From assembly GCA_946481345.1 (NCBI GenBank), contig CAMLMY010000005.1, positions 1-64,000 of the forward strand: DNA of 64,000 nucleotides, read 5' to 3'. The position numbers and the translations under genes were made by a program. Each line of letters begins with the position of its first letter. The stretch's first letter is position 1. This DNA is from an uncultured Gilliamella sp. (GTDB lineage: Bacteria; Pseudomonadota; Gammaproteobacteria; Enterobacterales; Orbaceae). Below the pieces are notes generated by a model. It had not been told where the DNA came from. It worked only from the letters and a program-made list of their open reading frames with translations, and did no database searches. Below, piece by piece: positions 11,271 through 23,867 of this stretch.

Positions 11271-11669
11271 CAAGCTGTTATTCACATTTTCTCTTCGTTT
11301 TTTGATTTTCTTCTGAATATCTAATTTGGATTAGATCTCAATTGAATCATTAAAAGAGTATTAATCATCATATCTTATGCAGTAAAACAGAAGCAAACAG
11401 AACCAAACTTAAATACGGTCAATTGCTTTAAAAATAGAAAAATATCTTAAAAAAGCAACAATTTTGACTTAAAAATAAACAATCAGATATTTTATATCTA
11501 CGATTGCTTTTTACTATTTAGCGTATCTATCAAGATAATCACATAATATTATAAAAAATAATAATGTGGACTGAATGATAAAAAATAAATTACTTACTCG
11601 CTCTGACGCTATTTTATGCTAGAATCAAGGTACTATTACCAACTCACTTTAACATAAGGATGAAATGCA

Positions 11670-13202
11670 ATGCATATCGGTATACCCAAAGAACGGTTAG
11701 CCAATGAAGCTAGAGTTGCAGCAACTCCCCAAACAGTTGGACAACTGTTAAAACTTGGATTTACAGTTTCTGTAGAACAAGGTGCAGGACACGCTGCTCA
11801 TTTTGAAGATCAAGCATTTATTGATGCTGGAGCAACAATTCAAAATAATCATGATATTTGGCAAAATGACCTTATTTTAAAATTTCATGCACCAACTGAT
11901 GAAGAAATTTTACTAATGAAAGAGGGATTAACTCTCATTAGCTATATTTATCCAGCCCAACATCAAGAACTTTTAGAAAAGCTTGCAGCTAAAAATATAA
12001 CTGTAATGGCTATGGACTGTGTTCCACGTATCTCACGCGCTCAGTCCCTTGATGCATTAAGCTCAATGTCTAATATTGCAGGTTATCGATCTGTTATTGA
12101 AGCAGCAAATCAATTCGGTCGATTCTTTACTGGTCAAGTAACGGCTGCAGGTAAAGTACCGCCAGCAAAAGTTTTGGTAATTGGCGCAGGTGTTGCAGGC
12201 CTTGCAGCAATTGGCGCAGCAGTTAGTTTAGGTGCGATTGTTCGTGCATTTGATACACGCCCAGAAGTTGCAGAACAAATTAATAGTATGGGTGCTGACT
12301 TCTTAGAGTTAGATTTTGAAGAAGAAGCCGGTTCTGGTGACGGTTATGCAAAACAAATGTCTGCTGCCTTTATTGAAGCTGAAATGGCATTATTTGCTGA
12401 ACAAGCAAAAGACGTAGATATCATTATTACTACAGCATTAATCCCTGGAAAACCAGCACCAAAACTTATTTCGAAAGAAATGGTTGAATCAATGAAACCA
12501 GGTAGCGTTATCGTTGATTTAGCAGCCTTAACGGGAGGCAACTGCGAGTTAACAAAACCAGGTGAAGTATTTGAAACAGACAATAATGTAAAAATTGTTG
12601 GTTATACTGATTTAGCTAATCGTATGCCAGCTCAAGCATCTCAACTTTATGGGACTAACATTGTTAATTTATTAAAACTGCTTACTAAAGAAAAAGATGG
12701 CAGCATTGATATTAACTTTGAAGATGTGGTTATCCGTGGTGTAACTGTAGTCAAAGATAAAGAAATTACTTGGCCTGCACCACCAATTCAAGTATCGGCT
12801 CAGCCTCAGAAAAAAGCAGCTGAACCTATTGCAAAACCAGAACCAAAACCAATGGATCCTCAGAAAAAATATGGGATTTTAACGTTAATCATTATTGCTT
12901 ACTTCTGGTTAGCAAACTCAGTACCTGAAAGCTTTTTAGGACATTTTACTGTATTTGCACTATCTTGCGTTGTTGGTTATTACGTAGTTTGGAATGTTAC
13001 CCATTCTTTGCATACACCACTTATGTCTGTAACCAATGCTATTTCCGGAATTATATTAGTTGGGGCTATATTGCAAGTCGGCGATGATAATGGCTTAACT
13101 ACGGCAATTGCATTTATTGCTATTTTGATTGCTAGTATTAATATTTTTGGTGGATTCTTTGTTACCCAAAGAATGCTAAAAATGTTCCAACGTGGCAAAT
13201 AA
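11670..13202 (+). CDS. pntA: NAD(P) transhydrogenase subunit alpha
   Basis: 510 aa; [23 protein letters not shown]; Rossmann [18 protein letters not shown]-terminal membrane segments; followed by pntB. Confidence 0.97.
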   Translation: MHIGIPKERLANEARVAATPQTVGQLLKLGFTVSVEQGAGHAAHFEDQAFIDAGATIQNNHDIWQNDLILKFHAPTDEEILLMKEGLTLISYIYPAQHQELLEKLAAKNITVMAMDCVPRISRAQSLDALSSMSNIAGYRSVIEAANQFGRFFTGQVTAAGKVPPAKVLVIGAGVAGLAAIGAAVSLGAIVRAFDTRPEVAEQINSMGADFLELDFEEEAGSGDGYAKQMSAAFIEAEMALFAEQAKDVDIIITTALIPGKPAPKLISKEMVESMKPGSVIVDLAALTGGNCELTKPGEVFETDNNVKIVGYTDLANRMPAQASQLYGTNIVNLLKLLTKEKDGSIDINFEDVVIRGVTVVKDKEITWPAPPIQVSAQPQKKAAEPIAKPEPKPMDPQKKYGILTLIIIAYFWLANSVPESFLGHFTVFALSCVVGYYVVWNVTHSLHTPLMSVTNAISGIILVGAILQVGDDNGLTTAIAFIAILIASINIFGGFFVTQRMLKMFQRGK

Positions 13203-13217
13203 AGGAGAGAATCAATA

Positions 13218-14606
13218 ATGTTAAGTAACGGAATTATTCAAGCAGCCTATGTTATTGCTGCATTACTTTTTATATTCAGTTTACGAGGTCTTTCCAATCA
13301 AGAATCAGCTAAATCAGGAAACATCTACGGTATGATCGGTATGGCAATAGCTCTTATCGCAGCAATTGCCAGCATAAATGGCGGATTACACTGGATCATT
13401 ATTGCCATGATTATCGGTGCTGCTATTGGTTTGTATCTAGCGAAAAATGTTGAAATGACACAAATGCCTGAATTGGTTGCTTTGTTACATAGCTTTGTCG
13501 GTATGGCGGCCGTTCTTGTTGGTATAAACAGCTTCTTAGATCCGCACATGGTTGCAGCGAATGAAGTAACAATTCATTTAGTTGAAATTTTTGTAGGTGT
13601 ATTTATCGGTGCAGTTACTTTCTCTGGATCAATTGTAGCCTTTGGAAAGTTAAATGGTAAAATTAGTTCAAAACCATTATCTCTCCCAAATAAACACTAT
13701 CTAAATCTAGCGGCAATAGTTGTATCAGTTATCTTGATGTTTACATTTATCAATGCACAAACTGGTGCAGGCGCCCTAGTTTGTTTACTTATCATGACAA
13801 TTATTGCACTAGTATTCGGTTTCCACCTTGTTGCATCAATTGGTGGTGCGGATATGCCTGTTGTTATCTCAATGCTTAATTCCTATTCTGGTTGGGCGGC
13901 AGCAGCGGCAGGCTTTATGTTACAAAATGATCTTCTAATTGTAACTGGTGCGTTAGTGGGTTCTTCTGGTGCAATTCTCTCTTATATCATGTGTAAAGCA
14001 ATGAATCGTTCATTTATCAGTGTTATCGCTGGTGGATTTGGGAGCGATGGTAATGCAGCGAGTTCATCTGATGAAGAACAAGGTGAGTATCGTGAAATGC
14101 AACCTGCTGAAGTTGCACAAACATTAAAAGAAGCCCGTTCTGTTATCATCGTTCCTGGCTATGGTATGGCTGTAGCTCAAGCACAAGGTGCAGTAAGTAA
14201 TATTACTGAAAAATTGCGTGCAATGGGTATTGAAGTAAGATTTGGTATCCATCCTGTTGCTGGTCGTTTACCGGGTCATATGAATGTATTATTAGCAGAA
14301 GCAAAAGTACCTTATGACATCGTTCTTGAAATGGATGAAATCAATGACGACTTCCCTGATACGGATGTTGTGTGGGTTATTGGTGCAAATGATACTGTTA
14401 ATCCAGCAGCTGAAGAAGATCCTAATAGCCCTATAGCAGGTATGCCTGTTCTTGAAGTTTGGAAAGCAAAAACAGTGATTATTTCTAAACGCTCAATGAA
14501 TACCGGCTATGCTGGCGTGCAAAACCCACTATTCTTTAAAGAAAATAGCTATATGTTATTTGGCGATGCCAAAGATAGTGTTGAAAAAGTGTTACAAAAT
14601 TTATAA
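13218..14606 (+). CDS. pntB: NAD(P) transhydrogenase subunit beta
   Basis: 462 aa; membrane domain plus C-terminal NADP domain ([33 protein letters not shown]). Confidence 0.97.
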   Translation: MLSNGIIQAAYVIAALLFIFSLRGLSNQESAKSGNIYGMIGMAIALIAAIASINGGLHWIIIAMIIGAAIGLYLAKNVEMTQMPELVALLHSFVGMAAVLVGINSFLDPHMVAANEVTIHLVEIFVGVFIGAVTFSGSIVAFGKLNGKISSKPLSLPNKHYLNLAAIVVSVILMFTFINAQTGAGALVCLLIMTIIALVFGFHLVASIGGADMPVVISMLNSYSGWAAAAAGFMLQNDLLIVTGALVGSSGAILSYIMCKAMNRSFISVIAGGFGSDGNAASSSDEEQGEYREMQPAEVAQTLKEARSVIIVPGYGMAVAQAQGAVSNITEKLRAMGIEVRFGIHPVAGRLPGHMNVLLAEAKVPYDIVLEMDEINDDFPDTDVVWVIGANDTVNPAAEEDPNSPIAGMPVLEVWKAKTVIISKRSMNTGYAGVQNPLFFKENSYMLFGDAKDSVEKVLQNL

Positions 14607-14624
14607 TAATTAACTATTATAAAC

Positions 14625-14672
14625 ATGCTAAATGAACTGCAGCTTTTGTCGCAGTTCATTTAGCATTAATTT
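14625..14672. terminator. Bidirectional terminator between pntB and the convergent hydrolase gene
   Basis: atgctaaatgaactgc-agcttttgtc-gcagttcatttagcat 16-bp perfect stem then taattttta. Confidence 0.85.
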
Positions 14673-15707
14673 TTATTATTTGAAAATATATCTGACAAAA
14701 AGTTAACTACAAGACGAGTGATTTCACTATGTATTTCACTTCTCTGACGAATTCCTCCATCTTTACAAATAATTCCTTCACCTTGTTTTTCTTGGTTTAA
14801 TATCTCTATTGCATTAGTTTTACACATTTGGATAAAACTAAAATGCATTGCATCTGGAATAGTAATATAAGTGGAAGATGACTTTGCTAAAAATTGTTGA
14901 AGGTAGCCCGATTCAAGTTGAGCATTTGTATCATCTAGATCAACACCTGCACCAATAATAAGAGAAGGTATTTTAATTTCTTGCAAGCTTTCAATTGTAA
15001 ATCCTCTTGTCAAACCGGCATCTAAAGATATGAAAGCTTTTATTCTTGGGTCTAACATACTTTTATTCAGCTCTGAATTTGCTAAACCAAGTTCAGATAG
15101 CAAATGACAACCTTTCAAATAAGAATGTATCTTACAATCCTGATTAAATAAATTAACCGAAAATCTAGCGCCAGAAAGCGCTATTACAGACCAACCACCA
15201 AGAGAATGCCCTATAGCGGCAATCTGATTAAAATTAACAATATTTGAAAATGTTTGATTGCCAATTAAGGCATCAATTGTTTTACTTAAATCTTGTGGAC
15301 GTAACCATAGTTTAGATGATTGTTCAATATTACGATCAAATATTGTTGTTCCTGGATGATTGGGAGCAGCAACAATATAACCTTTTAAAGCAAGTTCATT
15401 AGCAAGCCAACTTAGATTTTGCCAACTTCCACCATAACCATGTGAAAGCAAAGCTAATGGATATTTAGTCGTACTGATTTTCGGTTCAGCATCAGGAGTA
15501 ACTTCATGACCATAAAAAATAGCATTTTCAGCTATAGTAACAGCGCCATGGTTATTGTTAGTAGGATACCAGACGGCAGGCAATATCTATAGGCCTACTA
15601 TCTCGTTTATCATAATGAATTTTCTTAAAACCTATATTTTCTGATGCAGAACAAATAAATGGAAAAAATAAAATAAGAAAATTAAGCAAAAAGTATAGTT
15701 TAACCAT
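14666..15707 (-). pseudogene. Frameshifted alpha/beta hydrolase (platelet-activating-factor acetylhydrolase/dienelactone hydrolase-like lipoprotein or secreted protein)
   Basis: ORF 14666-15583 has lipase motif GHSLGGWS but starts at TTG inside the domain. An upstream signal-peptide frame (MVKLYFLLNFLILFFPFICSASENIGFKKIHYDKRDSRPIDIA, ATG at 15707) is out of frame because of a duplicated TGCC; removing one copy gives RPIDIAVWYPTNNN. Confidence 0.75.
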
Positions 15708-15902
15708 TAAATTAATTCCTATTAAAATATGCAACTATTTTTAACTTTAACAATTACGCTTAATTAACGATATAATAAATTTAACAAATTGTTAATCAAT
15801 AGTTTATTTTATTAGGCTACGCAATGAATAAACAGAATGGTAATTTAATTCTTGTCAAAAAGTTTCAGGTTAACTATACGTTTGAGTATAAAAAACTTGT
15901 AA

Positions 15903-16547
15903 TTAATATTTTCCTTCTTTAATTAATTCTTTGTGATAAAGATAATAGGCACCACGTGAAACCATTCGAAGCTGGAAAATAAGATCTTCGATTAATTTTT
16001 GACGTTGAATGATATCAAAATCAATCGCTTCTGCTCCTGCATTAAAAGCAATGGTTACCATTGCTTCTGCTTGTGCTACGTTATAATGATGAGGCATTTG
16101 GTTAGCATTATCCAAATAGTCAACCAATTCTTCAATAAAATGTTGAATTTCACGCGCAATGGCTGACCGAAAGGCCGATGAAGTCCCTGCTTTTTCACGA
16201 AGTAATAGTAAAAAAACTTTGGGATTTTTATCTATAAACTCAATAAACGTTGTTACTGAAGTACGCAACACGCTACCACCTTTTTCAATACGTTTTCGTG
16301 CTTGGCGCAGCAATTGGCGAAGAGTTAAACCACTTTCATCAACCATTGCTAAACCTAATTCATCCATATCACGGAAATGTCGATAGAATGATGTTGCAGC
16401 AATACCTGCTTCTCGAGCAACTTCACGCAAACTCAAACTGGCAAATCCCTGCTCTGCATTCAATTGATTAAAAGCTGCATCAATTAGTGACCGACGAGTT
16501 CTCTGTTTCTGCTGTGCGCGTACACCATTGGTTTTAATATTTTTCAT
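15903..16547 (-). CDS. fabR: HTH-type transcriptional repressor FabR (TetR family)
   Basis: 214 aa; [64 protein letters not shown] matches FabR. Confidence 0.93.
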   Translation of the reverse strand: MKNIKTNGVRAQQKQRTRRSLIDAAFNQLNAEQGFASLSLREVAREAGIAATSFYRHFRDMDELGLAMVDESGLTLRQLLRQARKRIEKGGSVLRTSVTTFIEFIDKNPKVFLLLLREKAGTSSAFRSAIAREIQHFIEELVDYLDNANQMPHHYNVAQAEAMVTIAFNAGAEAIDFDIIQRQKLIEDLIFQLRMVSRGAYYLYHKELIKEGKY

Positions 16548-16549
16548 TT

Positions 16550-17476
16550 TTAATTTGTTGATGTTAATAAACGTTCTTTTTCAGCAAATACTTTTGGCAT
16601 ATGTTCACGAATCGTTTTTGCTATTGTTTCATAACGTGAACGCAAAGGTGAACCAGGTCTATAAATCAAAGCAATACTACGTACTGGAACAGGGTCAGTA
16701 CATGGAATATAGCATATATTATCTCGTATTCTTTCATTTGGCGCTGCTAGCTCAGGAAACAAGGTTATTCCTCGACCAGCAGAAATCATGCTACGCAAGG
16801 TTTCTAAACTGGTTGCTTTAAATTGTTTATCTTCGTCAATACCTACTTGAAAACAATATCCCATAGCATGTTCACGTAAACAGTGCCCATCTTCTAACAT
16901 TAAGAATTTTTCACCTTTTAAATTAGAGAGTTTAACTGTTTGTTTATTTGCTAACTCATTATTTGCTGGAACAGCTAAAAACATTGGCTCATTAAATAAA
17001 GGTAATTCTATAAATTGCGCTGTTTCTTTTACTTGCGCAATTATCGCACAATCCAACTTACCACTTTCAAGTTGAGCGACAATATTAGCAGTCTGTGCTT
17101 CATGTAAATAAAGCTCTAGTTGAGGAAAAGATTCATGTAGTACCGTTATTACATGTGGTAATAAATAAGGGGCAATAGTTGGTATTAAACCGATATGCAT
17201 CGGCCCAGACATCTCTTCACCTTGGCGGCTAGCCATCTCTTTAAGGATTTGAATATTGCGTAATATCTCTTTTGCTTGCTCAACAAGCATCATTCCTGTT
17301 TGAGTAAATAAAACTTTGCGACTAGTACGTTCTAGTAACATTACGCCTAGTTCATCTTCCAATTTTCTGATTTGCCCACTTAAAGTTGGTTGACTCACGT
17401 TGCAAGCATCAGCAGCTTTACGAAAATGACGAAATTCAGCTAACGAAACAAAATATTCCAAATCACGAATATTCAT
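16550..17476 (-). CDS. oxyR: Hydrogen peroxide-inducible genes activator OxyR
   Basis: LysR-type; [44 protein letters not shown]; redox cysteine motif [16 protein letters not shown]. Confidence 0.96.
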   Translation of the reverse strand: MNIRDLEYFVSLAEFRHFRKAADACNVSQPTLSGQIRKLEDELGVMLLERTSRKVLFTQTGMMLVEQAKEILRNIQILKEMASRQGEEMSGPMHIGLIPTIAPYLLPHVITVLHESFPQLELYLHEAQTANIVAQLESGKLDCAIIAQVKETAQFIELPLFNEPMFLAVPANNELANKQTVKLSNLKGEKFLMLEDGHCLREHAMGYCFQVGIDEDKQFKATSLETLRSMISAGRGITLFPELAAPNERIRDNICYIPCTDPVPVRSIALIYRPGSPLRSRYETIAKTIREHMPKVFAEKERLLTSTN

Positions 17477-17946
17477 AATGTCCCCAAAATAAGTTATCAG
17501 TTAATGGTATATACTCAAACGATTTTTATTGACTAATTCTGTTTTGAAAAAATTAACATATTAAAAATATAACTCACATATTTATCATGTTATTTATACA
17601 AACTATTTCTTTCAATAAATTAAAAATCTTTGAATATAGGTTAGTTAATCATAATTAGATAGTAAAATTACACATAAAATACATGTAAATAGATAATGTT
17701 GCTTTCTACAGCAATATTGCTAATTGTACTATATAAAGTGCTATTGTTGATAATTATGTTTAAAAATTTAAATACAATATTAAACTAAAATCATAAAATA
17801 TTTAATTTTACTATAGTTAAAGTTAACAAATGAAGAAAAATGGAAAGTTATAAGTAATTGAGATATAATTTCGCGCAATATCACTTGAGTAAATACACTT
17901 TCAGAGGTGCACTATTTTTAAACATGTCTCTCGCTTTTGCCGTAAA

Positions 17947-19248
17947 ATGTTTCACATTGAAGAACAAAAAAAATCTCGGTATATTTCCATTTCTCGCAAT
18001 GAACATAATATTTCACGTAAAGATATTAGTGAAAATGCATTAAAAGTTCTTTATAGATTAAACAAACAAGGGTATGAAGCTTACTTAGTTGGTGGGTGTA
18101 TTCGTGATCTTTTACTTGGTAAAACACCCAAAGATTTTGATATCGCAACCAATGCGACACCAGAACAAGTGCAAAAAACATTCCGCAATTGCCGTTTAGT
18201 GGGAAAACGGTTTCGTTTGGCACACATTATGTTTGGTAAAGAGATTATTGAAGTAGCAACCTTTCGTGGTGAACACAGCAACCAAGATGAACAAAACAAT
18301 ATCGCCAAACGTTCCCAATCGGGAATGTTACTGCGTGATAATGTATACGGAACAATTGAACAAGATGCCGTTCGTCGTGATTTCACAATGAACGCTTTTT
18401 ATTATAGTATAAAAGATTTTACATTACGTGATTATTGTGGTGGCTTAAAAGATTTACAAAATGGAATCATTCGTTTAATTGGTGATCCAAAAGTTCGTTA
18501 TCGAGAAGATCCAGTTAGGATGTTAAGAACGATTCGTTTTGCCGCTAAACTTGATATGCAAATTGAGCCATCAACCTCTGAGCCAATTAAACATCTTGCA
18601 CCTTTGTTAAAAAATATTCCGTCAGCAAGACTTTTTGATGAATCGCTAAAATTATTACAATCAGGCAATGGTTATAACACTTATTTATTATTAAGAAAAT
18701 ATCATCTTTTTGAGCAGCTATTTCCTGTCATTGAACGGCTATTTACTCAAAATAATAATAGCCATTTAGAAAAAATGATTGAGCAAGTTTTAAAAAATAC
18801 TGATTACCGCATAACTAATAAGCAACGTGTTAATCCAGCATTTTTATTTGCCGCTTTTTTTTGGTATCCAATTATTGAACAGGCACAATTAACTTGCGTT
18901 GAAAGTGGTTTATTATTTCATGATGCATTTTCAATGGCTATTAATGATGTACTAAGTGAACAATGCCGAATTATTGCAATACCTAAAAGATTGACAACAA
19001 TAATGGGAGATATCTGGCGTTTACAATTACGAATGAAAAAACGTGAAGGTAAACGTGCATTTGCAATTTTGGAACATCCTAAATTCCGTGCAGCTTATGA
19101 CTTATTAGAAATGCGTGCATCCATCGAAAAAGGTGAGCTTTTAGCTCTGGCTAAATGGTGGGATGAATTTCAGCATACTTCTGTTGACAAAAGAATAGTA
19201 ATGGTTAAGCAATTGAGTAAAACAAATAAGCGAAGAGCCAAACATTAA
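17947..19248 (+). CDS. pcnB: Poly(A) polymerase I
   Basis: 433 aa; [34 protein letters not shown] nucleotidyltransferase motif; basic C-terminus. Confidence 0.95.
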   Translation: MFHIEEQKKSRYISISRNEHNISRKDISENALKVLYRLNKQGYEAYLVGGCIRDLLLGKTPKDFDIATNATPEQVQKTFRNCRLVGKRFRLAHIMFGKEIIEVATFRGEHSNQDEQNNIAKRSQSGMLLRDNVYGTIEQDAVRRDFTMNAFYYSIKDFTLRDYCGGLKDLQNGIIRLIGDPKVRYREDPVRMLRTIRFAAKLDMQIEPSTSEPIKHLAPLLKNIPSARLFDESLKLLQSGNGYNTYLLLRKYHLFEQLFPVIERLFTQNNNSHLEKMIEQVLKNTDYRITNKQRVNPAFLFAAFFWYPIIEQAQLTCVESGLLFHDAFSMAINDVLSEQCRIIAIPKRLTTIMGDIWRLQLRMKKREGKRAFAILEHPKFRAAYDLLEMRASIEKGELLALAKWWDEFQHTSVDKRIVMVKQLSKTNKRRAKH

Positions 19249-19319
19249 TTTTTCGTTCGCACTTTTGTAAATAATCGTTATAATGTTTAGCATATAATAA
19301 TCATAACTACCTTTAATCA

Positions 19320-21680
19320 TTGATGAAAAAATTAACGCCGTCATTTATTGCAATTACCGTTACCCTTTCATTGTCTAATAGCTGTTACGCTATAGGTTTA
19401 CCTAAAGCTGAAAGTAATAATCCACAATGTCTTGCCAATGTTCCTAAATTTGATCGGCCTTTAGTTAAAGGTGATATTAACACATTACCAGTTAATGCCG
19501 AAGCAAACCAATTTAAAGCTATTTATCCAAATACAGTCATTTATCAAGGTGATGTTTCAATAGAACAAGGAAACCGCACAGTACAAGCGAATAAAGTTAC
19601 AATTGACTCAACGAATAAAAATAATCGTATGGCGATCTTACAAGGTAACATTAATTATCAAGATAATTTGATCAATATAAAAGGCAATAATGCATCAATG
19701 AATCTTAATAATAATGATACTCAAATTAGCCCTGGTGAGTACCATCTTGTCAATCGTCTTGGTCGTGGTGATGCTGATGAGATGAAACTTGAGAAAAATC
19801 GATTGATAATTCTAAAAAATGGCAGTTTTACCTCCTGCCCTGTCGATGACAGTACTTGGAGTATTAAAGGTTCAACGATTATTCACGATAATGAAGAAGA
19901 ATTACTTGAAGTATGGAATGCAGTATTTCGTATTGGTAAAGTTCCCGTGCTCTATTCGCCTTACTTACAATTACCTACAGGTAATAAGCGTCGTTCTGGT
20001 TTATTAATTCCTAATCTAAGTTATGACAGTGTCAGTGGTGTAGATTTTGCTTTACCTATTTATTGGAATATTGCACCTAATTATGATGCCACATTTACTC
20101 CAAGGGTATTGCAACGTCGAGGTCTTCAATTACAAACTGAATTCCGCTATTTAAATGAACTTGGTTTGGGTACACTAGCATTTGATTGGTTACAACATGA
20201 TGCTAAATATAGCGAAGATAGGGATAGATTATTAAATGGTAATAACTATGATGACAATCGTCATCGCTGGTTATTCTATTGGAAAAACGATGAATTAATT
20301 AATTACAATTGGCGTTTTACTGTTGATTCGACCCGTGTAAGTGATAATCAATATCTAGCAGATTTAGATTCTAAATATACATCCCAAACAGCAGGTTATC
20401 TTACACAGTTTTATAAACTGGGCTATAATGATCCTAACTGGGATATTACTTTGGGTTATAGACACTTTCAAGCCTTTCAAGATGGCGTTAAAGATTCTTT
20501 GTATCAAACTCAACCACAATTAAATATTAATTATTATAATTATGATTTTGGACCGCTAAAATTCAAAACATTTTCGCAAGTGTCTCATTTTATAAGCTCA
20601 GGAAAAAATAATCCTAAAGCATGGCGAGCTCATATTGAGCCATCATTTAATTATACTTTAACTAATTCTTGGACAATCTTAACCACTTCAGCCGGTATAA
20701 TGGCAACCCATTATAGTCAAGATAATATTAAAAGAAATATTGATCGATATAAACAGTTAGATAAAAATGTTAACCGCTTTATACCAAAATTTAGTATTGA
20801 TGGTAAAATTATATTTGAACGTGACTTCAATTTCATTGATGGCTATACCCAGACATTAGAACCGCGCGTAAAATATATCTATATTCCATATCGAAATCAG
20901 TCTAATATAGGAACTTATGACTCAACCTTATTACAGTTTGATTATGTAGGTCTATTTAGAGATCAACCATACAGTGGGTTAGATCGAATTGCTTCCGCTA
21001 ATAATATAGCTACAGGGGTAACAACTCGTTTTTACGATGATAATAAAGTTGAAAAGTTTAATTTATCCATAGGGCAGATAACTTATTTTACTAAATCAAA
21101 AACCAGTGAACATAATACTGAGTTAGATAAAAATTCGGATACTGGTAGTATCACTTGGGCATCAGATAATTTTTGGCGGGTTACTAATGATGTAATTTTC
21201 AGAAGTGGTATACAATATGATACTCGAATTGATACCGTATCTTTAGCTAATGCAATATTTGAGTATCGCCCATCAAGTGAAAAATTATTACAACTATCTT
21301 ATCGTTATGCTAACCATAATTATATCAATACGGTTGATTCAAATTCTTTATATAAGAATTATAAACAAGATATATCACAAGCTGGATTTGTTACGGCGTG
21401 GCCATTGTCACAAACGATCAATGCAGTAGGTTCATACTATTACGATGTCGGCTTAGGGCAAACTGTCGATAGCTCAATAGGGTTACATTACAGTGACTGT
21501 TGCTGGGGAATGACCGTACAATATGGACGAAAGTTAACAGATTGGGATTCAATTTCACGTAGTAGTAAATACGAAAATAAACTTTCAGTTAATTTTGAAT
21601 TACAAGGTTTAGGTCGTAACCGTGATGCGAAAGCAAAAATGTTAAACTTTGGTAAACTGCCATACACAACAACATTTTAA
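19320..21680 (+). CDS. lptD: LPS-assembly protein LptD
   Basis: 786 aa; signal peptide, LptA-like N-domain, beta-barrel, conserved cysteines incl. DCCWGMTVQYG; adjacent to surA. Confidence 0.95.
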   Translation: MMKKLTPSFIAITVTLSLSNSCYAIGLPKAESNNPQCLANVPKFDRPLVKGDINTLPVNAEANQFKAIYPNTVIYQGDVSIEQGNRTVQANKVTIDSTNKNNRMAILQGNINYQDNLINIKGNNASMNLNNNDTQISPGEYHLVNRLGRGDADEMKLEKNRLIILKNGSFTSCPVDDSTWSIKGSTIIHDNEEELLEVWNAVFRIGKVPVLYSPYLQLPTGNKRRSGLLIPNLSYDSVSGVDFALPIYWNIAPNYDATFTPRVLQRRGLQLQTEFRYLNELGLGTLAFDWLQHDAKYSEDRDRLLNGNNYDDNRHRWLFYWKNDELINYNWRFTVDSTRVSDNQYLADLDSKYTSQTAGYLTQFYKLGYNDPNWDITLGYRHFQAFQDGVKDSLYQTQPQLNINYYNYDFGPLKFKTFSQVSHFISSGKNNPKAWRAHIEPSFNYTLTNSWTILTTSAGIMATHYSQDNIKRNIDRYKQLDKNVNRFIPKFSIDGKIIFERDFNFIDGYTQTLEPRVKYIYIPYRNQSNIGTYDSTLLQFDYVGLFRDQPYSGLDRIASANNIATGVTTRFYDDNKVEKFNLSIGQITYFTKSKTSEHNTELDKNSDTGSITWASDNFWRVTNDVIFRSGIQYDTRIDTVSLANAIFEYRPSSEKLLQLSYRYANHNYINTVDSNSLYKNYKQDISQAGFVTAWPLSQTINAVGSYYYDVGLGQTVDSSIGLHYSDCCWGMTVQYGRKLTDWDSISRSSKYENKLSVNFELQGLGRNRDAKAKMLNFGKLPYTTTF

Positions 21681-21738
21681 TTTTACTTAATATAACTAAA
21701 TAAATTAATACAGTAATATTTATACTGTAACAAACAAC

Positions 21739-23073
21739 ATGAGTAGCGCAAATATGAAACTATCAAACCTATTGATTACTTTAAATTTAAGTTTAAGTTT
21801 AACCATAGGACTACTTACACCATTATCAACCGTTGCTGCACCTAAGGTTATTGAACGAGTAGCTGCGGTAGTTAATAATAATGTCATTTTGGAAAGTGAT
21901 ATTAACGACATGTTAAAAACAATTAAGGCCAGTACAGATGCGAGCAATCTACCTAATGATAAAGTATTAAGAGAACAAATTCTGGATCGCTTAATTATTG
22001 AAAATTTAATTTTACAAAAAGCCGCGAAAGCCAAAATAACAATTAATGATGATGAAGTCACCAATGCTATTGCTAGAATCGCAGGGCAAAACGGTATGAC
22101 GATTGATGAGCTCAGAAGTAAACTTTCAATAATGGGTATTAGTTACAGCAGTTATCGGGAACGAATCCATAATGACATGTTGATTGAACAGACCAGAATG
22201 AATGAGGTTAGGCCTAGAATTAAAATTTCAGAAAAAGAAGTTGAAACTTTGACTAAAAATCTTGCTGAACAACCAGCCAACAATAAAGATGTCAAAATTA
22301 GTCATATTTTAATATCAGTACCAGAAAAAGCGTCTAAACAACAAATTGATAATGCAATTAACAAAGCAAATGATATCCTTAATCGGGCACAAAAAGGTGA
22401 AAATTTTGCAAAATTAGCAGCGACATATTCAAATGATGATTACGCTTTAAAAGGCGGTAATATGGGTTGGAATAAACTCAACGAGCTACCAACTATCTTT
22501 GAAGAACGGCTCATTAGAGCACCAAAAGGCAGTATTATTGGCCCAATTCGTTCTGGCGTTGGATTACATATTTTGAAAGTAGATGATACCCGCACAGAAG
22601 CTCCCAAAAAATATACTATTGAAGAAATGAATGCTCGCCATATTTTAATTAAAACAAATGTATTGGTGACAGACGAAATAGCTAAACAAAAATTGAATGA
22701 TATTCGCAAATCAATAATCAGTGGTGCAATAAGTTTTGAAGCAGCCGCAAAGGCTAATTCAGAAGATCCTGGCTCAGCCGAAAATGGAGGAAATTTAGGT
22801 TGGAGTCGCCCAGATGTTTATGACAGTGGATTTAGAAATGCCCTAGTTCGGTTAAAAAAAGGTGAAATCAGCCAGCCAGTTAAATCATCTTTCGGTTGGC
22901 ATTTGATTCAATTACTCGATACCAAACAAACTGATGGCACAAATGCAGTTAAACAAGATCGGGCTTACCGATTGATATTTAATCGTAAATTTAGTGAGGA
23001 AGCACAAGTGTGGATTCAAGAATTAAAAGGCGATGCCTACATTAACATTACAGGTGAAGATAAGCATGAATAA
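21739..23073 (+). CDS. surA: Peptidyl-prolyl isomerase/chaperone SurA
   Basis: SurA N domain plus two parvulin repeats ([22 protein letters not shown]); real start may be 21754. Confidence 0.95.
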   Translation: MSSANMKLSNLLITLNLSLSLTIGLLTPLSTVAAPKVIERVAAVVNNNVILESDINDMLKTIKASTDASNLPNDKVLREQILDRLIIENLILQKAAKAKITINDDEVTNAIARIAGQNGMTIDELRSKLSIMGISYSSYRERIHNDMLIEQTRMNEVRPRIKISEKEVETLTKNLAEQPANNKDVKISHILISVPEKASKQQIDNAINKANDILNRAQKGENFAKLAATYSNDDYALKGGNMGWNKLNELPTIFEERLIRAPKGSIIGPIRSGVGLHILKVDDTRTEAPKKYTIEEMNARHILIKTNVLVTDEIAKQKLNDIRKSIISGAISFEAAAKANSEDPGSAENGGNLGWSRPDVYDSGFRNALVRLKKGEISQPVKSSFGWHLIQLLDTKQTDGTNAVKQDRAYRLIFNRKFSEEAQVWIQELKGDAYINITGEDKHE

Positions 23074-23863
23074 TCGTGTACACCAAGGGCATTTCGCCCG
23101 TAAACGATTCGGACAAAATTTTTTACACGATGACTATATTATTGAAAGCATTGTTGCAGCTATACAGCCTAAAGCAGATCAAGCTCTAGTAGAAATTGGT
23201 CCTGGACTAGCTGCATTAACTGTTCCAGTTAGTAAATACGTTGACCATTTGACGGTTGTAGAAATTGATAGAGATTTAGCCAGTAGATTGATTGATAATC
23301 CTCTATTAAATGATAAATTGACAGTTATTGAACAAGATGCTCTGACATTTGACTTTAATGAATTAAAGCAACAATTAGGTAAACCATTAAGAGTATTTGG
23401 TAACTTACCCTATAATATCTCTACACCGTTGATGTTCCATTTATTTGAATATGCCAATATCATTACTGATATGCATTTTATGTTACAAAAAGAAGTAGTA
23501 ACTCGACTTGTCGCCGCACCTAATAGTAAAGACTATGGTAGATTAAGTGTAATGGCACAATATTTTTGCCAAATTATTCCAGTATTAGAAGTACCTCCAA
23601 CATCATTTAAACCAGCACCAAAAGTTGATTCTGCGGTTGTAAAGTTGATTCCATATAAAGAAAAACCTTATCAAGTAAATGATGTCAAAATACTTTCTCG
23701 TGTAACAACTGAAGCATTTAATCAACGCCGAAAAACGATCCGTAACAGTTTAGGCAATATGTTTACAGCCGAACAATTAGTTGAACTCAATATTGATCCA
23801 AATTTACGCGCTGAAAATCTAACTGTTCAACAATATTGCCAACTTGCAAATGCATGGAAATAA
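23066..23863 (+). CDS. rsmA: 16S rRNA (adenine1518/1519-N6)-dimethyltransferase
   Basis: [28 protein letters not shown] motif; overlaps surA 3' end. Confidence 0.96.
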   Translation: MNNRVHQGHFARKRFGQNFLHDDYIIESIVAAIQPKADQALVEIGPGLAALTVPVSKYVDHLTVVEIDRDLASRLIDNPLLNDKLTVIEQDALTFDFNELKQQLGKPLRVFGNLPYNISTPLMFHLFEYANIITDMHFMLQKEVVTRLVAAPNSKDYGRLSVMAQYFCQIIPVLEVPPTSFKPAPKVDSAVVKLIPYKEKPYQVNDVKILSRVTTEAFNQRRKTIRNSLGNMFTAEQLVELNIDPNLRAENLTVQQYCQLANAWK

Positions 23864-23867
23864 TATT

